Positions 1 to 8,267 of a stretch of DNA of 12,930 nt are shown piece by piece. Under the pieces are notes generated by a model that saw nothing but the letters and a program-made list of their open reading frames with translations, searched no databases and was not told the DNA's origin. This DNA is from COE1 sp965114465 (GTDB lineage: Bacteria; Bacillota; Clostridia; Lachnospirales; Lachnospiraceae), in assembly GCA_965114465.1 (NCBI GenBank), contig CBCOYO010000102.1, forward strand, positions 1-12,930, written 5' to 3'. Within the stretch, counting starts at the first letter, position 1; the number at the start of each line of letters is the position of its first letter. Position numbers and translations under genes: made by a program.

Positions 1-1
1 A

Positions 2-3000
2 CCTGGGACAGCTTCTCCCCCAGAGTCGGATCGTCCAAAAGGATATATCCCTCCCAATAATCCAGACGCGAATGATGTCATTGGTGAAGGCTCGATTCAA
101 AACGATGAAGGGAATCCGTCCGGACTTCGATGGAAACTTACCAAGTCGGGCACTCTCACAATATCCGGAAACGGAGATATGCCAGATTTTAATTTTGGAA
201 ATCCTTCCATCTCAAACCGTCCATGGAATGATAATATAGGCAGCGTTCAGAAAATCATTATCGAAGATGGCGTGACAAGTATAGGCAGCAACGCTTTTCG
301 CAAATGTGACGCTTACAGTGTATCCATACCGAAAAGCGTGAAAAAAATCGGCAATGATGCTTTCTGTGAATGCAGGAAGATTAGCTATGTATATCTTGAG
401 GGAGTGGTCACGATTGGAGAACGCGCTTTCCAGAGTTGCGATAATATCAGGGGCGTAACACTGCCCGCCTGCATAAACGAAATTGGCTCCGGAGCATTTT
501 TTCAGTGCCAACAGCTGCTAAGCGTGGGATTTGATCCCGACACAGAAAGTGTGACTGTAGGAGATGATATTTTTAACAGCTGTTGGCGGTTGATGGATGT
601 GACTCTGCCGAAAACAATGAACCAAATAGGCAAAAATATGTTTTACAATTGTATGGAGCTTCCCGGACTGGTCATCCCGGAAGGGGTAACCAGTATTGGG
701 GAGGGAGCTTTTGCAAGCTGCTCTAATATGACGACTGTTTTTATTCCGAAGAGCGTGAAGCAAATAGGGATAGCCGCATTTGCTAACAGTGGCCTAACAA
801 CGGTGTATTACGGCGGCAGTGAAGCGGAATGGAAGAACATACAAAAAATAGGCGACACGGCAGCGACACTATCAAAGGTTACACTCTTTTACAACATCGA
901 TCCAGAACCTCGACTGACACCCGATACAAAAACTGTTTATAAAGTGGGCGAAGCGTTTGACAAGGATGGATCGAGTGTCAAGATAGTAGATGATACCGTT
1001 TCCCTAAGCGATAAAGATGTGAAGGGGTTTGATTCCGAAAAAGAGGGCATCACAACGATAGCCGTAACTTTATACGAGAATATTTATGAGTTTGACCTGC
1101 TGGTTGTCGAAGAACCAAGCCTAACAGCAAAACAAGGGCAAAAACTGGAAGAATTAACACTGCCTTCCAATGACTATGGAACATGGAGCTGGCCGGAAGA
1201 CAGCAAACAAACAGCATTGACACAAACAGGCAGCTACGATTATCCGGTTATCTTTACGCCGAAGGACACGGAGAAGTTCAGTATGCGGGAAGACCTGCAG
1301 GCGCACATCCAAGTCCGAAGTGAAACAGATCCGAATCCATCGGTCGAGATACATTTAAAAAGACCATCAAAGACGACCTATAAACTTAAAGAAGAGCTTG
1401 ACGTCAGCGGCGGAGAAATTACTTATGGGGAAACAGGGGAAACACCGATTCCTTTAACCAAAGAAATGACAAGCGGATTTGATTCAGACAAACAGGGAAT
1501 CTCAACTGTAACCGTAACACATAATGAAAATACTGCAACATTTGATACGCTGGTTGTCGAAGAACCAAGCCTGACGGCAAAACAAGGGCAAAAACTGGAA
1601 GAATTAACACTGCCTTCCAATGACTATGGAACATGGAGCTGGCTGGAAGACAACAAACAAACGACACTGACAGAAACAGGCAGCAAAGATTATCCGATTA
1701 TCTTTACGCCGAAGGACATGGAGAAGTTCAGCGTGCGGGAAGACCTACAGGCACACATCAAGGTGCAGACGACCGATCAAAATCCAGGCAATCCTGAAGG
1801 AGGACTCTGGATCGAGCCTATTGCAGCGTGTACCTATACAGGAATAGCCGTTACTCCTTCCGTGAATGTATTTTACAATAATAAGAAACTCACGGCAGGT
1901 ATTGATTATACCATTTCGTACCAGAACAATATAAAAGCCGCCACGTCAGATGCCCAAAAGGCGCCGGCAGTCATTGTAAAAGGCAAAGGCACTTATTCTG
2001 GTACCAAAAAAGAAACTTTTACAATTAATAAACTTGAACTGACGAAAGATCATTTAAAAATTGCGGCAAACTACCCCAAGAAAATAAAATATACCCCGAT
2101 AGTGACAAACGACAGCAACAATATACTCAAAGCAGGAAGGGACTATACGCTGACTTATCAAGATTCCAGCGGCAATCCATTAAATAAACAACCCACGACA
2201 GAGGGAAATTACCAGATACAGATTCAAGGAACAGGGAGCTGTGCGGGTGATTTCAGATGCAGCTATTCTATTTCTGAAAGCGGCGGCGCAACAGCAATCA
2301 ATAAAGGAAGAGCTGAAATCGGCAGCTTTACATATGGCAATGGCGAGCCAAAAGTATCACTGACTGTGAACGGTAACAATCTGATTAGCGGAACAGACTA
2401 TATTGTCAACTTTGTTAATGTTGGCAAAAAGGGCACGGCAACGGCGACCTTTATAGGAATAGGAAACTATACTGGTACACTGAAAAAGAACTTTAAAGTT
2501 CAGGCAGCTCCTATCCATGAAAACGACATAAGTGTACCCAAAACTGCAACATATGCAAAAGGTGGCGCGAAACCAAATGTCACGGTTACTGTAAATGGCC
2601 GCAGCCTTGTAATGAATACAGATTATACCGTTTCATACAAAAATAACACAAAAGTCGGAAATACAGCCAAGATTGTTATAAAAGGGAAAGGCAATTACAG
2701 CGGAAGTGTGACAAAAACGTTCAATATTGAACAACAGTCACTTCGCGCAGAAAACATAAAGATTTATGTATCCGATGCACAAGCTGGCAAAAATCCGGCA
2801 GTTACAGTGTATGATGCCAACGGTAAGAAGCTTGCTGCAAAGAGCGATTATCGTACGGAAATTGACAAAAAAGAACACAAAGTAACCATAACCGCTGGAA
2901 AGAATGGCCTGTACAAAGATTCTGTTGACAAGGACTACAGGGAACTGCCAAAGAAACAACTGGTTACGTCCGTCACTCTGAAAAAAACGCAGCCGAAATC

Positions 3001-3217
3001 CTTTGAGTATACGGGAGAAGAAATAAAACTAGAACAAGACTGGTTGACAGTTAAAGCGGGAAAGACTGAGCTAGGAAAAAATGATTTTGAAATCATTGGT
3101 TATGTGAACAATATCCAGAAAGGAACTGCGACAGTGATTATAAAAGGTTGCGGAGAGTACGGCGGAATCAAGATGTATAACTATAAAATAAAAGCAAAAA
3201 AACTTTCTCAAAAATAG
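2..3217 (+). CDS. BspA-like leucine-rich repeat / Ig-like repeat surface protein (5' end outside window)
   Basis: The reading frame is open from the left edge; there is no start codon or ribosome site before the ATG at 179, so that ATG is internal. Early residues include GTLTISGNGDMPDF, typical of the lead-in to BspA-type repeats. About eight LRR_5 units follow (nt ~248-790), recognisable by the core IGxxAFxxC and lead-ins such as IPKSVKKIG. Two Ig-like modules of 150 residues come next (~900-1780). About six beta-sandwich repeats complete the protein (~1800-3195), with recurring DYTVSYKNN and IKGKGNYSG motifs (MBG-like). The C-terminus is lysine-rich and shows no LPXTG motif, membrane segment or SLH domain, so any anchor and signal peptide must be N-terminal and unseen. 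Such proteins are usually secreted or cell-surface adhesins; the ligand cannot be told. It converges on the ABC genes and is separated from them by a hairpin. Family assignment is firm; exact function is unknown. Confidence 0.9.
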   Translation, partial: PGTASPPESDRPKGYIPPNNPDANDVIGEGSIQNDEGNPSGLRWKLTKSGTLTISGNGDMPDFNFGNPSISNRPWNDNIGSVQKIIIEDGVTSIGSNAFRKCDAYSVSIPKSVKKIGNDAFCECRKISYVYLEGVVTIGERAFQSCDNIRGVTLPACINEIGSGAFFQCQQLLSVGFDPDTESVTVGDDIFNSCWRLMDVTLPKTMNQIGKNMFYNCMELPGLVIPEGVTSIGEGAFASCSNMTTVFIPKSVKQIGIAAFANSGLTTVYYGGSEAEWKNIQKIGDTAATLSKVTLFYNIDPEPRLTPDTKTVYKVGEAFDKDGSSVKIVDDTVSLSDKDVKGFDSEKEGITTIAVTLYENIYEFDLLVVEEPSLTAKQGQKLEELTLPSNDYGTWSWPEDSKQTALTQTGSYDYPVIFTPKDTEKFSMREDLQAHIQVRSETDPNPSVEIHLKRPSKTTYKLKEELDVSGGEITYGETGETPIPLTKEMTSGFDSDKQGISTVTVTHNENTATFDTLVVEEPSLTAKQGQKLEELTLPSNDYGTWSWLEDNKQTTLTETGSKDYPIIFTPKDMEKFSVREDLQAHIKVQTTDQNPGNPEGGLWIEPIAACTYTGIAVTPSVNVFYNNKKLTAGIDYTISYQNNIKAATSDAQKAPAVIVKGKGTYSGTKKETFTINKLELTKDHLKIAANYPKKIKYTPIVTNDSNNILKAGRDYTLTYQDSSGNPLNKQPTTEGNYQIQIQGTGSCAGDFRCSYSISESGGATAINKGRAEIGSFTYGNGEPKVSLTVNGNNLISGTDYIVNFVNVGKKGTATATFIGIGNYTGTLKKNFKVQAAPIHENDISVPKTATYAKGGAKPNVTVTVNGRSLVMNTDYTVSYKNNTKVGNTAKIVIKGKGNYSGSVTKTFNIEQQSLRAENIKIYVSDAQAGKNPAVTVYDANGKKLAAKSDYRTEIDKKEHKVTITAGKNGLYKDSVDKDYRELPKKQLVTSVTLKKTQPKSFEYTGEEIKLEQDWLTVKAGKTELGKNDFEIIGYVNNIQKGTATVIIKGCGEYGGIKMYNYKIKAKKLSQK
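1100..1764 (+). repeat. Intragenic direct repeat (two ~215-bp copies, 450-bp period)
   Basis: Positions 1100-1314 and 1550-1764 are near-identical direct repeats within the surface-protein gene, exactly 450 bp (150 codons) apart. The first ~100 bp of the two copies differ at only a few positions. They encode the shared stretch VVEEPSLTAKQGQKLEELTL and its continuation to DLQAHI. The stretch upstream of each copy is diverged but still alignable, so the whole 150-residue Ig-like module was duplicated and part of it was recently duplicated or homogenised. Copy-number change by recombination is possible. Confidence 0.9.
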
Positions 3218-3312
3218 CCTTAACTGATTGACGTTTTACACCCTATTTGCAGCCAAAAGTGCAAAACCAGTTTAATGTCTACAAATCAGGAGAAAAAAGG
3301 GTAACAAATAAG

Positions 3313-3355
3313 AGGAAAGCTGCCCCAGTTTGATAAGAACCGGGGCAGCTTTCCT
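3313..3355. terminator. Hairpin terminator between convergent genes
   Basis: A perfect 14-bp stem is formed by 3313-3326 (AGGAAAGCTGCCCC) and 3342-3355, with a further short inner pairing around a small loop. It lies between the surface-protein stop (3217) and the stop of the minus-strand ABC gene (3402), where a shared terminator is expected. Neither side has a classic run of T. The minus-strand side (CTTATTTGTT) is more T-rich, so it probably ends the ABC transcript at least. The rest of 3218-3401 shows nothing further. Confidence 0.75.
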
Positions 3356-3401
3356 ATAGTACTTCATACTAAAAGGAAGGTATCAACACACCATTCCGTA
3401 A

Positions 3402-5228
3402 CTATGCATTCACATAATACTCCGCCTGTGCCTGATACAGTGCACAGTATTTTCCGCCTTTTGCTAAAAGTGTTTGATGTGTTCCCTCCTCTGCAATCTG
3501 CCCGTTTTCAAGCACAATAATGCGGTCACAGAACTTGCAGCTACTCATACGATGCGAAATATAAACGGCTGTTTTATTTTGAATCAAACGGTTAAAATTC
3601 TCATAAATTTCTGCCTCTGCCAGTGGATCTAGTGCTGCTGTCGGTTCATCAAGAATAATAAACGGCGCATCTTTATACAAGGCTCTTGCAATCGCTAGTT
3701 TCTGCATTTCGCCGCCGGATAGTGACACACCCTGCCCGTTTTCATGCCCAAGAAGTGTGTCCTGCTGCTGCGGAAGTTCCTGTACACGTTCCCACATTCC
3801 TGTTAATTCCAATACCTTGCGCAGCCGGTTATTGTCCACCTGCACACCGGAAGCCACATTTTCACCCAAAGGGAAATCATACAGCCGGAAATCCTGAAAT
3901 ACAACAGAAAATATCTTTACATATTCATCGTAGTCATACTTTGCAATATTTATCCCATTTAGCCGAATTTCGCCCTCGGTCGGCTCGTACAAACGACATA
4001 GCAGTTTAATCAGCGTCGTTTTTCCAGCACCGTTATGCCCAACCAGTGCCATCCGTTCTCCGATTGAAAATGTAATGGATATATCTTTTAAAATATCCTG
4101 TTCTGTGCCAGGATAGCGAAAACTTACATGAGAAAATTCCAGCAGATATTGGTTGTCATCCCGTTTTTCAATGGGAAGCGTACCATCATAATGCATATTT
4201 GGACGTGTAATAAATTCCTCATATGTTGTCAAATATTCATTCATATAGTTAATTGACTGATAACGCTCCAACAGCGCTTGTATCCCTGCAATCATTGTAA
4301 TCACCGCACTTGCATACATTGTCACTTCTCCGATTGTAATACTTCCTGCAATCGCTTTCGCTGCAATATAAATATAGGTTACCGCTGCCAGCATCTGTGC
4401 AGCAAAGGCAGGCGGCGCTTGACACAAACCGTTGTAATGTCCCTGATCGGTATACATTCTACCTGCTTTCAGCATAAAACCCTCAAGCTTTTTGCGCAGA
4501 TAACCTTGCAGTCCAAACAGCCGAATATCCTTTACATAAGACTCTTTGTCAATTAAAGTCAGCAAATACGCCGAATAGGTATTTAAGCGTTCATTTTTCC
4601 GCTCTGTTTCCACTGCAAAAGCACCGCTCTTTTTAGAAAAATAGTTGCTCAGCAGCAGTACAGCACCGATCATCAACAGCATTAGTACCGAAAGCATTCC
4701 TGAAAACAACAGATTCTCCTTTAATGCATCTTTTTTCATAAAAAGAACCAACACAAACCCAACGGCAAAGATAATGCCTGCAAGCTGCTGAAAATATTGA
4801 TAGATTTCCAAAAGCTGCCGTTCGACGCCGCCCATTCCGATTTCTCCTGCGCGCACTCTGCGAAACGCCGCTAATGTTTCTTTTTGATCTGCCATTTCAT
4901 ACTCCATTGTAAACGCCTTCTGCGCTGTCCGTTTCTTAATCTCCGATTCACACGGCATACAATAATGCTGCACTATTCTTTCACAGCCTTTTGCTATCAA
5001 TTGCAGGCATAAAATCGACAAAATCATTCCTATAACAAAACCGACAGCCTTGTCATATTGTGCAAGGATTAATTGATCTAAAATCTGCGCATAAAAAATG
5101 CTGTTTATATATGGTACTGCCGCCGCCGTTAACGCTCCAATTACGACACTGACTTGCAGTCTGCGATAACCCTTTGTCTGAAATACCATATAGTGCCACA
5201 TCTCCCCAATTGTTATATTTTTCTTCAC
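3402..5228 (-). CDS. ABC exporter half-transporter, fused membrane and ATPase domains (second of pair)
   Basis: About 608 residues; probably pumps a peptide, lipid or drug out of the cell with the neighbouring half-transporter. The N-terminal ~330 residues carry several hydrophobic segments (about residues 28-55, 62-80, 150-165, 175-195 and 278-320). The ATPase domain has Walker A GHNGAGKTT (~397-405), Q-loop Gln ~445, signature LSGGE (~503-507), Walker B IILDEP with Asp-Glu ~527-528, and switch His ~559, so all ATP-site motifs are intact. No C39 peptidase domain is present, so it should not cleave double-glycine leaders. Start: an ATG at 5264 keeps the frame but has no ribosome site. The GTG at 5228 has AAGGGAG nine bases upstream and is preferred. 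It lies 194 bp after the other half-transporter, across a repeat-bearing spacer. The substrate is unknown. Confidence 0.9.
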   Translation of the reverse strand: MKKNITIGEMWHYMVFQTKGYRRLQVSVVIGALTAAAVPYINSIFYAQILDQLILAQYDKAVGFVIGMILSILCLQLIAKGCERIVQHYCMPCESEIKKRTAQKAFTMEYEMADQKETLAAFRRVRAGEIGMGGVERQLLEIYQYFQQLAGIIFAVGFVLVLFMKKDALKENLLFSGMLSVLMLLMIGAVLLLSNYFSKKSGAFAVETERKNERLNTYSAYLLTLIDKESYVKDIRLFGLQGYLRKKLEGFMLKAGRMYTDQGHYNGLCQAPPAFAAQMLAAVTYIYIAAKAIAGSITIGEVTMYASAVITMIAGIQALLERYQSINYMNEYLTTYEEFITRPNMHYDGTLPIEKRDDNQYLLEFSHVSFRYPGTEQDILKDISITFSIGERMALVGHNGAGKTTLIKLLCRLYEPTEGEIRLNGINIAKYDYDEYVKIFSVVFQDFRLYDFPLGENVASGVQVDNNRLRKVLELTGMWERVQELPQQQDTLLGHENGQGVSLSGGEMQKLAIARALYKDAPFIILDEPTAALDPLAEAEIYENFNRLIQNKTAVYISHRMSSCKFCDRIIVLENGQIAEEGTHQTLLAKGGKYCALYQAQAEYYVNA

Positions 5229-5275
5229 ACAGCAAAACTCCCTTCTATTGATACGCACAAACATTTTGCGTTCTA

Positions 5276-5421
5276 TATTTAATTTCTATATTTGATTTCC
5301 ATATTTATATTTGATTTCCATATTTTTTATCATTCCTTTCCAAGGCACAAACAAATTGTGAAAGTTTTGTCAAATTCTTTCACTCTTGATTTCTATATTT
5401 GATTTCCATATTTGATTTCCA
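5276..5421 (-). repeat. Two clusters of a 13-nt tandem repeat between the ABC genes
   Basis: On the minus strand the unit is TGGAAATCAAATA. Near-perfect or perfect units lie at 5276-5288 (degenerate), 5289-5301, 5308-5320, 5383-5395 (degenerate), 5396-5408 and 5409-5421, and a 6-nt partial unit fills 5302-5307. Between the clusters lie two mutually exclusive small inverted repeats: CACAA/TTGTG (5346-5350 with 5356-5360) and GTGAAAG/CTTTCAC (5358-5364 with 5377-5383). The array begins immediately after the stop codon of the upstream half-transporter and ends before the ribosome site of the next. Function unknown; a spacing or mRNA-stability element is possible. Confidence 0.85.
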
Positions 5422-5422
5422 T

Positions 5423-7198
5423 TTATTGATAATATTTGCTCTGCACCTGAAACATTTCGTAATATTTTCCCTGTGCTTCCATTAATTTTGCATGAGTGCC
5501 CATCTCACAAATACGTCCATCATTAAGTAAAATAATGCGGTCGCAAAACCTTGTAGACGCCAATCTATGCGAGATAAAAAGTACCGTTTTCTTTTGCAGC
5601 AGCGTATGATATTTTTCATAGAGCTCTGTTTCTGCCAGTGCATCCAATGCTGCTGTCGGCTCATCCAAAAGAACCAGCGCAGATTCACGATAAAGCACAC
5701 GCGCAAGCAAAAGCTTCTGCAATTCGCCGCCGGACAAGGAAATTCCATCTGCTGCGATATCTTTTCCAAGATATGTGTCAAGCTGCTTTTCCAATCCCCG
5801 TATTTTCTCTGCAATCCCCGCCTGTGCAAGCGCTTCCCATACACGTTCCGTATTGTATTGCTCTGACAACGCCACATTTTCACCAATGCTATAAGCCGTC
5901 TGAAATGGTTCTTGAAAAATCGCCGCTTGTTTTGCAAAATAACTTATCCGGTCAAGCTCGCGCGTGCTAATACCGTTAACATATACCGTTCCCTCTGTCG
6001 GAAGATAAAGCCCTGCCATTAATTTTACAATGGTGGTTTTTCCTGCCCCGTTCATCCCGACAAGCGCAAGCTTTTCTCCTGCCGCAAGACGAAAACTAAC
6101 ATCTTTTAAGGTGTCTTCCTCCGCTCCACCATACCGATAGCTTACATGATCAAACACAATCTCAACCGCTTTCCATGCACTGCAGTCAAACTGCTCTCCT
6201 GCCTTTACACCCTCCTCCAAATCAAGGTACGCGCGCATATCGCAAATCATATCACTGTCATGCTTTACAGCAACGATCTTTTTGCTGATCATACTAAGCC
6301 ACCCCGAAAAACCGCCAATTAACCCAAGGTAAAACACAAATTCTGAAATCTGCATTCCCTGCGCAAGCTGTGTAATTAAATACAAATAACAGATAAAATC
6401 GCGTACTGCATTAAGCACGGTTTCCAAAATATTGCTGCCATACTCCCGCATATCCTTGCGGAACGAAATCCGCCGCTGGCTGCAAATCGCCTGATGATAT
6501 TTCCCAACAATCCAGCTTCCCAGCCCGAAAATACGGATATCCTTTCCACCCTGTACATCATTCACAATATTGTCAATATACCGCATTGTCATATCTTGCT
6601 GTGCAAGCTGATCTTTAATTTTCTGATAATAACGCGTAACCCCGTAACCTGCTGCCGCACTCAGCGCTGACATTCCCACAAGCATCAATAAAATTTTCCA
6701 ATTCATCACGCCGACAAGCAGCGAATAGACACATAACCCAAATATATTTTTTAATAAATCGCTGTTATCGTGAAAAAATCCCTCAACCCCCTCCAAATTT
6801 GACCAAACAGAGCGATTTGCCATTTCCTTTTGCTTATGTATTTTGGCATCTTCGTACTGTTCCATACTAATAGATAAATTTTTCAACAAAGGCGCCATTA
6901 CAAATAATTCCATGCGGGCTTCAATATACTGAAGCCAACCACGCGCTTCCAGATAACCTTTGATCATATTTAAAATACCATAACCTGCAAATGCCAGCAG
7001 AATCATACAAACAAGCTGTGAAAACTCCATACCCTGCTCCAAACTGCCCACAATCATAGAAGTTACTGCCATTCCTGTAACCGGCACAAGCACATAAAAA
7101 ATTACCTCCGCAAATGTAAACAAAGCCAATTTTTTCTTCTTTTTCCATAACGGTTCGTAAATAAACCGATAATTGCTCCATATTGAATACTGTTTCAT
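5423..7198 (-). CDS. ABC exporter half-transporter, fused membrane and ATPase domains (first of pair)
   Basis: 591 residues, the usual length for a fused exporter half. Hydrophobic segments lie at about residues 24-50, 58-80, 150-187 and 263-305. The ATPase domain has Walker A GMNGAGKTT (~381-389), Q-loop Gln ~429, signature LSGGE (~488-492), Walker B VLLDEP with Asp-Glu ~512-513, and switch His ~544. Both halves keep the catalytic Glu, so the predicted heterodimer would have two canonical ATP sites rather than the one degenerate site seen in many heterodimeric exporters. Start ATG at 7198 follows AAAGGA and AAGGA elements in the preceding 20 bases. It is the first gene of a two-gene unit with its own promoter directly downstream of the GHKL kinase terminator. 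The neighbouring sensor kinase suggests induction by a signal, possibly the substrate; this is inference. Confidence 0.92.
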   Translation of the reverse strand: MKQYSIWSNYRFIYEPLWKKKKKLALFTFAEVIFYVLVPVTGMAVTSMIVGSLEQGMEFSQLVCMILLAFAGYGILNMIKGYLEARGWLQYIEARMELFVMAPLLKNLSISMEQYEDAKIHKQKEMANRSVWSNLEGVEGFFHDNSDLLKNIFGLCVYSLLVGVMNWKILLMLVGMSALSAAAGYGVTRYYQKIKDQLAQQDMTMRYIDNIVNDVQGGKDIRIFGLGSWIVGKYHQAICSQRRISFRKDMREYGSNILETVLNAVRDFICYLYLITQLAQGMQISEFVFYLGLIGGFSGWLSMISKKIVAVKHDSDMICDMRAYLDLEEGVKAGEQFDCSAWKAVEIVFDHVSYRYGGAEEDTLKDVSFRLAAGEKLALVGMNGAGKTTIVKLMAGLYLPTEGTVYVNGISTRELDRISYFAKQAAIFQEPFQTAYSIGENVALSEQYNTERVWEALAQAGIAEKIRGLEKQLDTYLGKDIAADGISLSGGELQKLLLARVLYRESALVLLDEPTAALDALAETELYEKYHTLLQKKTVLFISHRLASTRFCDRIILLNDGRICEMGTHAKLMEAQGKYYEMFQVQSKYYQ

Positions 7199-7287
7199 TC
7201 CTTATCCATCCTTTCCTGCAAACAAAAAAACTGCTGCCGCACCTTAAAATAACCTTTGATGCTGCTTATTTACAATTTCTATACGCC

Positions 7288-7318
7288 ACTATAGCATAAA
7301 TTCCTGATTTTTGCACAA
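7288..7318 (-). promoter_or_regulatory. Putative promoter for the ABC exporter pair
   Basis: On the minus strand there is an extended -10 element TGCTATAGT (TATAGT at 7288-7293) and a weak -35 TTGTGC at 7313-7318, spaced 19 bp. The predicted leader to the ATG at 7198 is about 80 nt. The -35 lies inside the T-run of the preceding terminator, so the two signals abut. The suboptimal -35 and spacing fit a promoter that needs an activator. No LytTR consensus box was found near it by eye. Confidence 0.5.
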
Positions 7319-7349
7319 AAATAGGCACGGATGGTATAAATCCGTACCT
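7317..7349 (-). terminator. Rho-independent terminator of the GHKL kinase gene
   Basis: On the minus strand a 10-bp stem (AGGTACGGAT with ATCCGTGCCT, one G-U pair; 7340-7349 and 7323-7332) encloses a 7-base loop and is followed by ATTTTTG (T-run 7317-7321). It lies 27-60 bases after the kinase stop codon at 7376, the expected place and strand. Confidence 0.85.
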
Positions 7350-7375
7350 GAATTGAAAAATAATCATAAATAGTT

Positions 7376-8089
7376 TTATAACGGCAGCATTATTTCCGTA
7401 ACAAACACGCCCGGTTCGTTTTTGCGGTTGATATAGCCGTTATATTTCTCTACGATATGATTGATACGTTTTAAGCCGTGCCCGTGATTGCCGCGTTTTG
7501 CTGAAATATATTCCTCGTCTAATTTGCGCACCAATTCATTGGTTGCATTGCTTACCGACAAATAAAGCTGCTTGCGCAGAACACCGATATACAAGCGGAT
7601 AAACTGCGCGTCTGGTTCTACCTTCTCGCACGCTTCCACCGCATTATCAATTAAATTGCCAATAACAACACACAGGTCAATATCCGACACTGTAAGCGAC
7701 TGGGGAACGACTGCCTTGTAATCTACATGTATTCCTTTTTTTATTGCAAGTGATATCTTGGAATTTAATATCGCATCCGCATTGATATTTCCTGTGTTAA
7801 ACAAAAGGTTGATATCATCTAAATCTTGTTCCAGCGCGTCCAGATATGCTCTTGCTTCCGCTAAATTATCCATTGCAAGATATGCCTTGATAGACTGCAT
7901 ATGATTGTGATAGTCATGCCGCCAGCCCCGCATGGTAAGGTATATATTATGTACTTCCTCCACTTCGTTCTTCAGCAGTTTATTCTGATACGCAGCGATT
8001 CGTCTGTCGTATATACTATCATAAATCCGATACAACAGATATACAGATACTGCCACACACAATAGTGCTAATCCTGCAACGATTATCAT
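7376..8089 (-). CDS. GHKL-type sensor histidine kinase (AgrC/LytTR-partner class)
   Basis: About 237 residues. One N-terminal membrane segment (MIIVAGLALLCVAVSVYLLY) leads into a coiled linker, then the phospho-acceptor motif RHDYHNHMQ (His ~58), a N-box with NLIDNAVEAC (Asn ~145) and a glycine-rich GNHGHGLKRI (~200-209). This is the short single-pass GHKL form that normally phosphorylates LytTR-type regulators. Its expected partner, the LytTR regulator at 11859-12578, is separated from it by a four-gene module. Start: the longer frame begins with ATG at 8161 but has no ribosome site, and that ATG overlaps a TATAAT-like box (8160-8165). The ATG at 8089 has AAAGGA nine bases upstream and places the membrane segment at the extreme N-terminus, so it is preferred. 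It lacks any extracellular sensor domain, so the signal is likely read in the membrane or through a partner such as the exporter. Confidence 0.88.
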   Translation of the reverse strand: MIIVAGLALLCVAVSVYLLYRIYDSIYDRRIAAYQNKLLKNEVEEVHNIYLTMRGWRHDYHNHMQSIKAYLAMDNLAEARAYLDALEQDLDDINLLFNTGNINADAILNSKISLAIKKGIHVDYKAVVPQSLTVSDIDLCVVIGNLIDNAVEACEKVEPDAQFIRLYIGVLRKQLYLSVSNATNELVRKLDEEYISAKRGNHGHGLKRINHIVEKYNGYINRKNEPGVFVTEIMLPL

Positions 8090-8163
8090 TGCTGTTATTC
8101 CTTTCCGTTTTATGACATTCCATTGATTGATACACTTTTTATTCTCCGCCTTTTGCTGCATTA

Positions 8164-8266
8164 TATTACTTAGGCGGTTATAAATCGCATCAATTTCTTA
8201 GAAAAATTCTGATCAATACAGAAATTAGCAAGGCTGTGCGTGCGATTTTTAATAGCCGAAGTAATA
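8164..8266. repeat. 103-bp imperfect palindrome between the two kinase genes
   Basis: Outer arms 8164-8189 and 8241-8266 match as inverted repeats at about 22 of 26 positions (ends TATTACTT / AAGTAATA, inner ends AAATCGCA / TGCGATTT). An inner AATTTCT/AGAAATT pairing continues the symmetry. The element fills nearly the whole gap after the resistance-module kinase stop (8268). No T-run follows, so it is not a classic terminator. It could be a small palindromic mobile element, an insertion scar or an mRNA-processing hairpin. Confidence 0.75.
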
Positions 8267-8267
8267 C

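Noticed and set aside
3686..4556. Plus-strand frames of about 90-107 codons opposite the ABC gene
   Set aside because: They are antisense to a strongly supported ABC exporter gene and show no family features or ribosome sites.
5330..5383. 17-codon GTG frame with two cysteines between the ABC genes, considered as a signal or bacteriocin peptide
   Set aside because: No good ribosome site, and the frame overlaps the small inverted repeats; the sequence lacks an AgrD-like layout or a double-glycine leader.
5276..5421. 13-nt repeats considered as a CRISPR array
   Set aside because: Units are too short, mostly directly tandem, and there are no unique spacers or cas genes.
7199..7240. T-run on the minus strand (A-run at 7226-7232) considered as a terminator or attenuator before the ABC gene
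   Set aside because: The only stem nearby is about 5 bp with a wobble pair and is not adjacent to the T-run.
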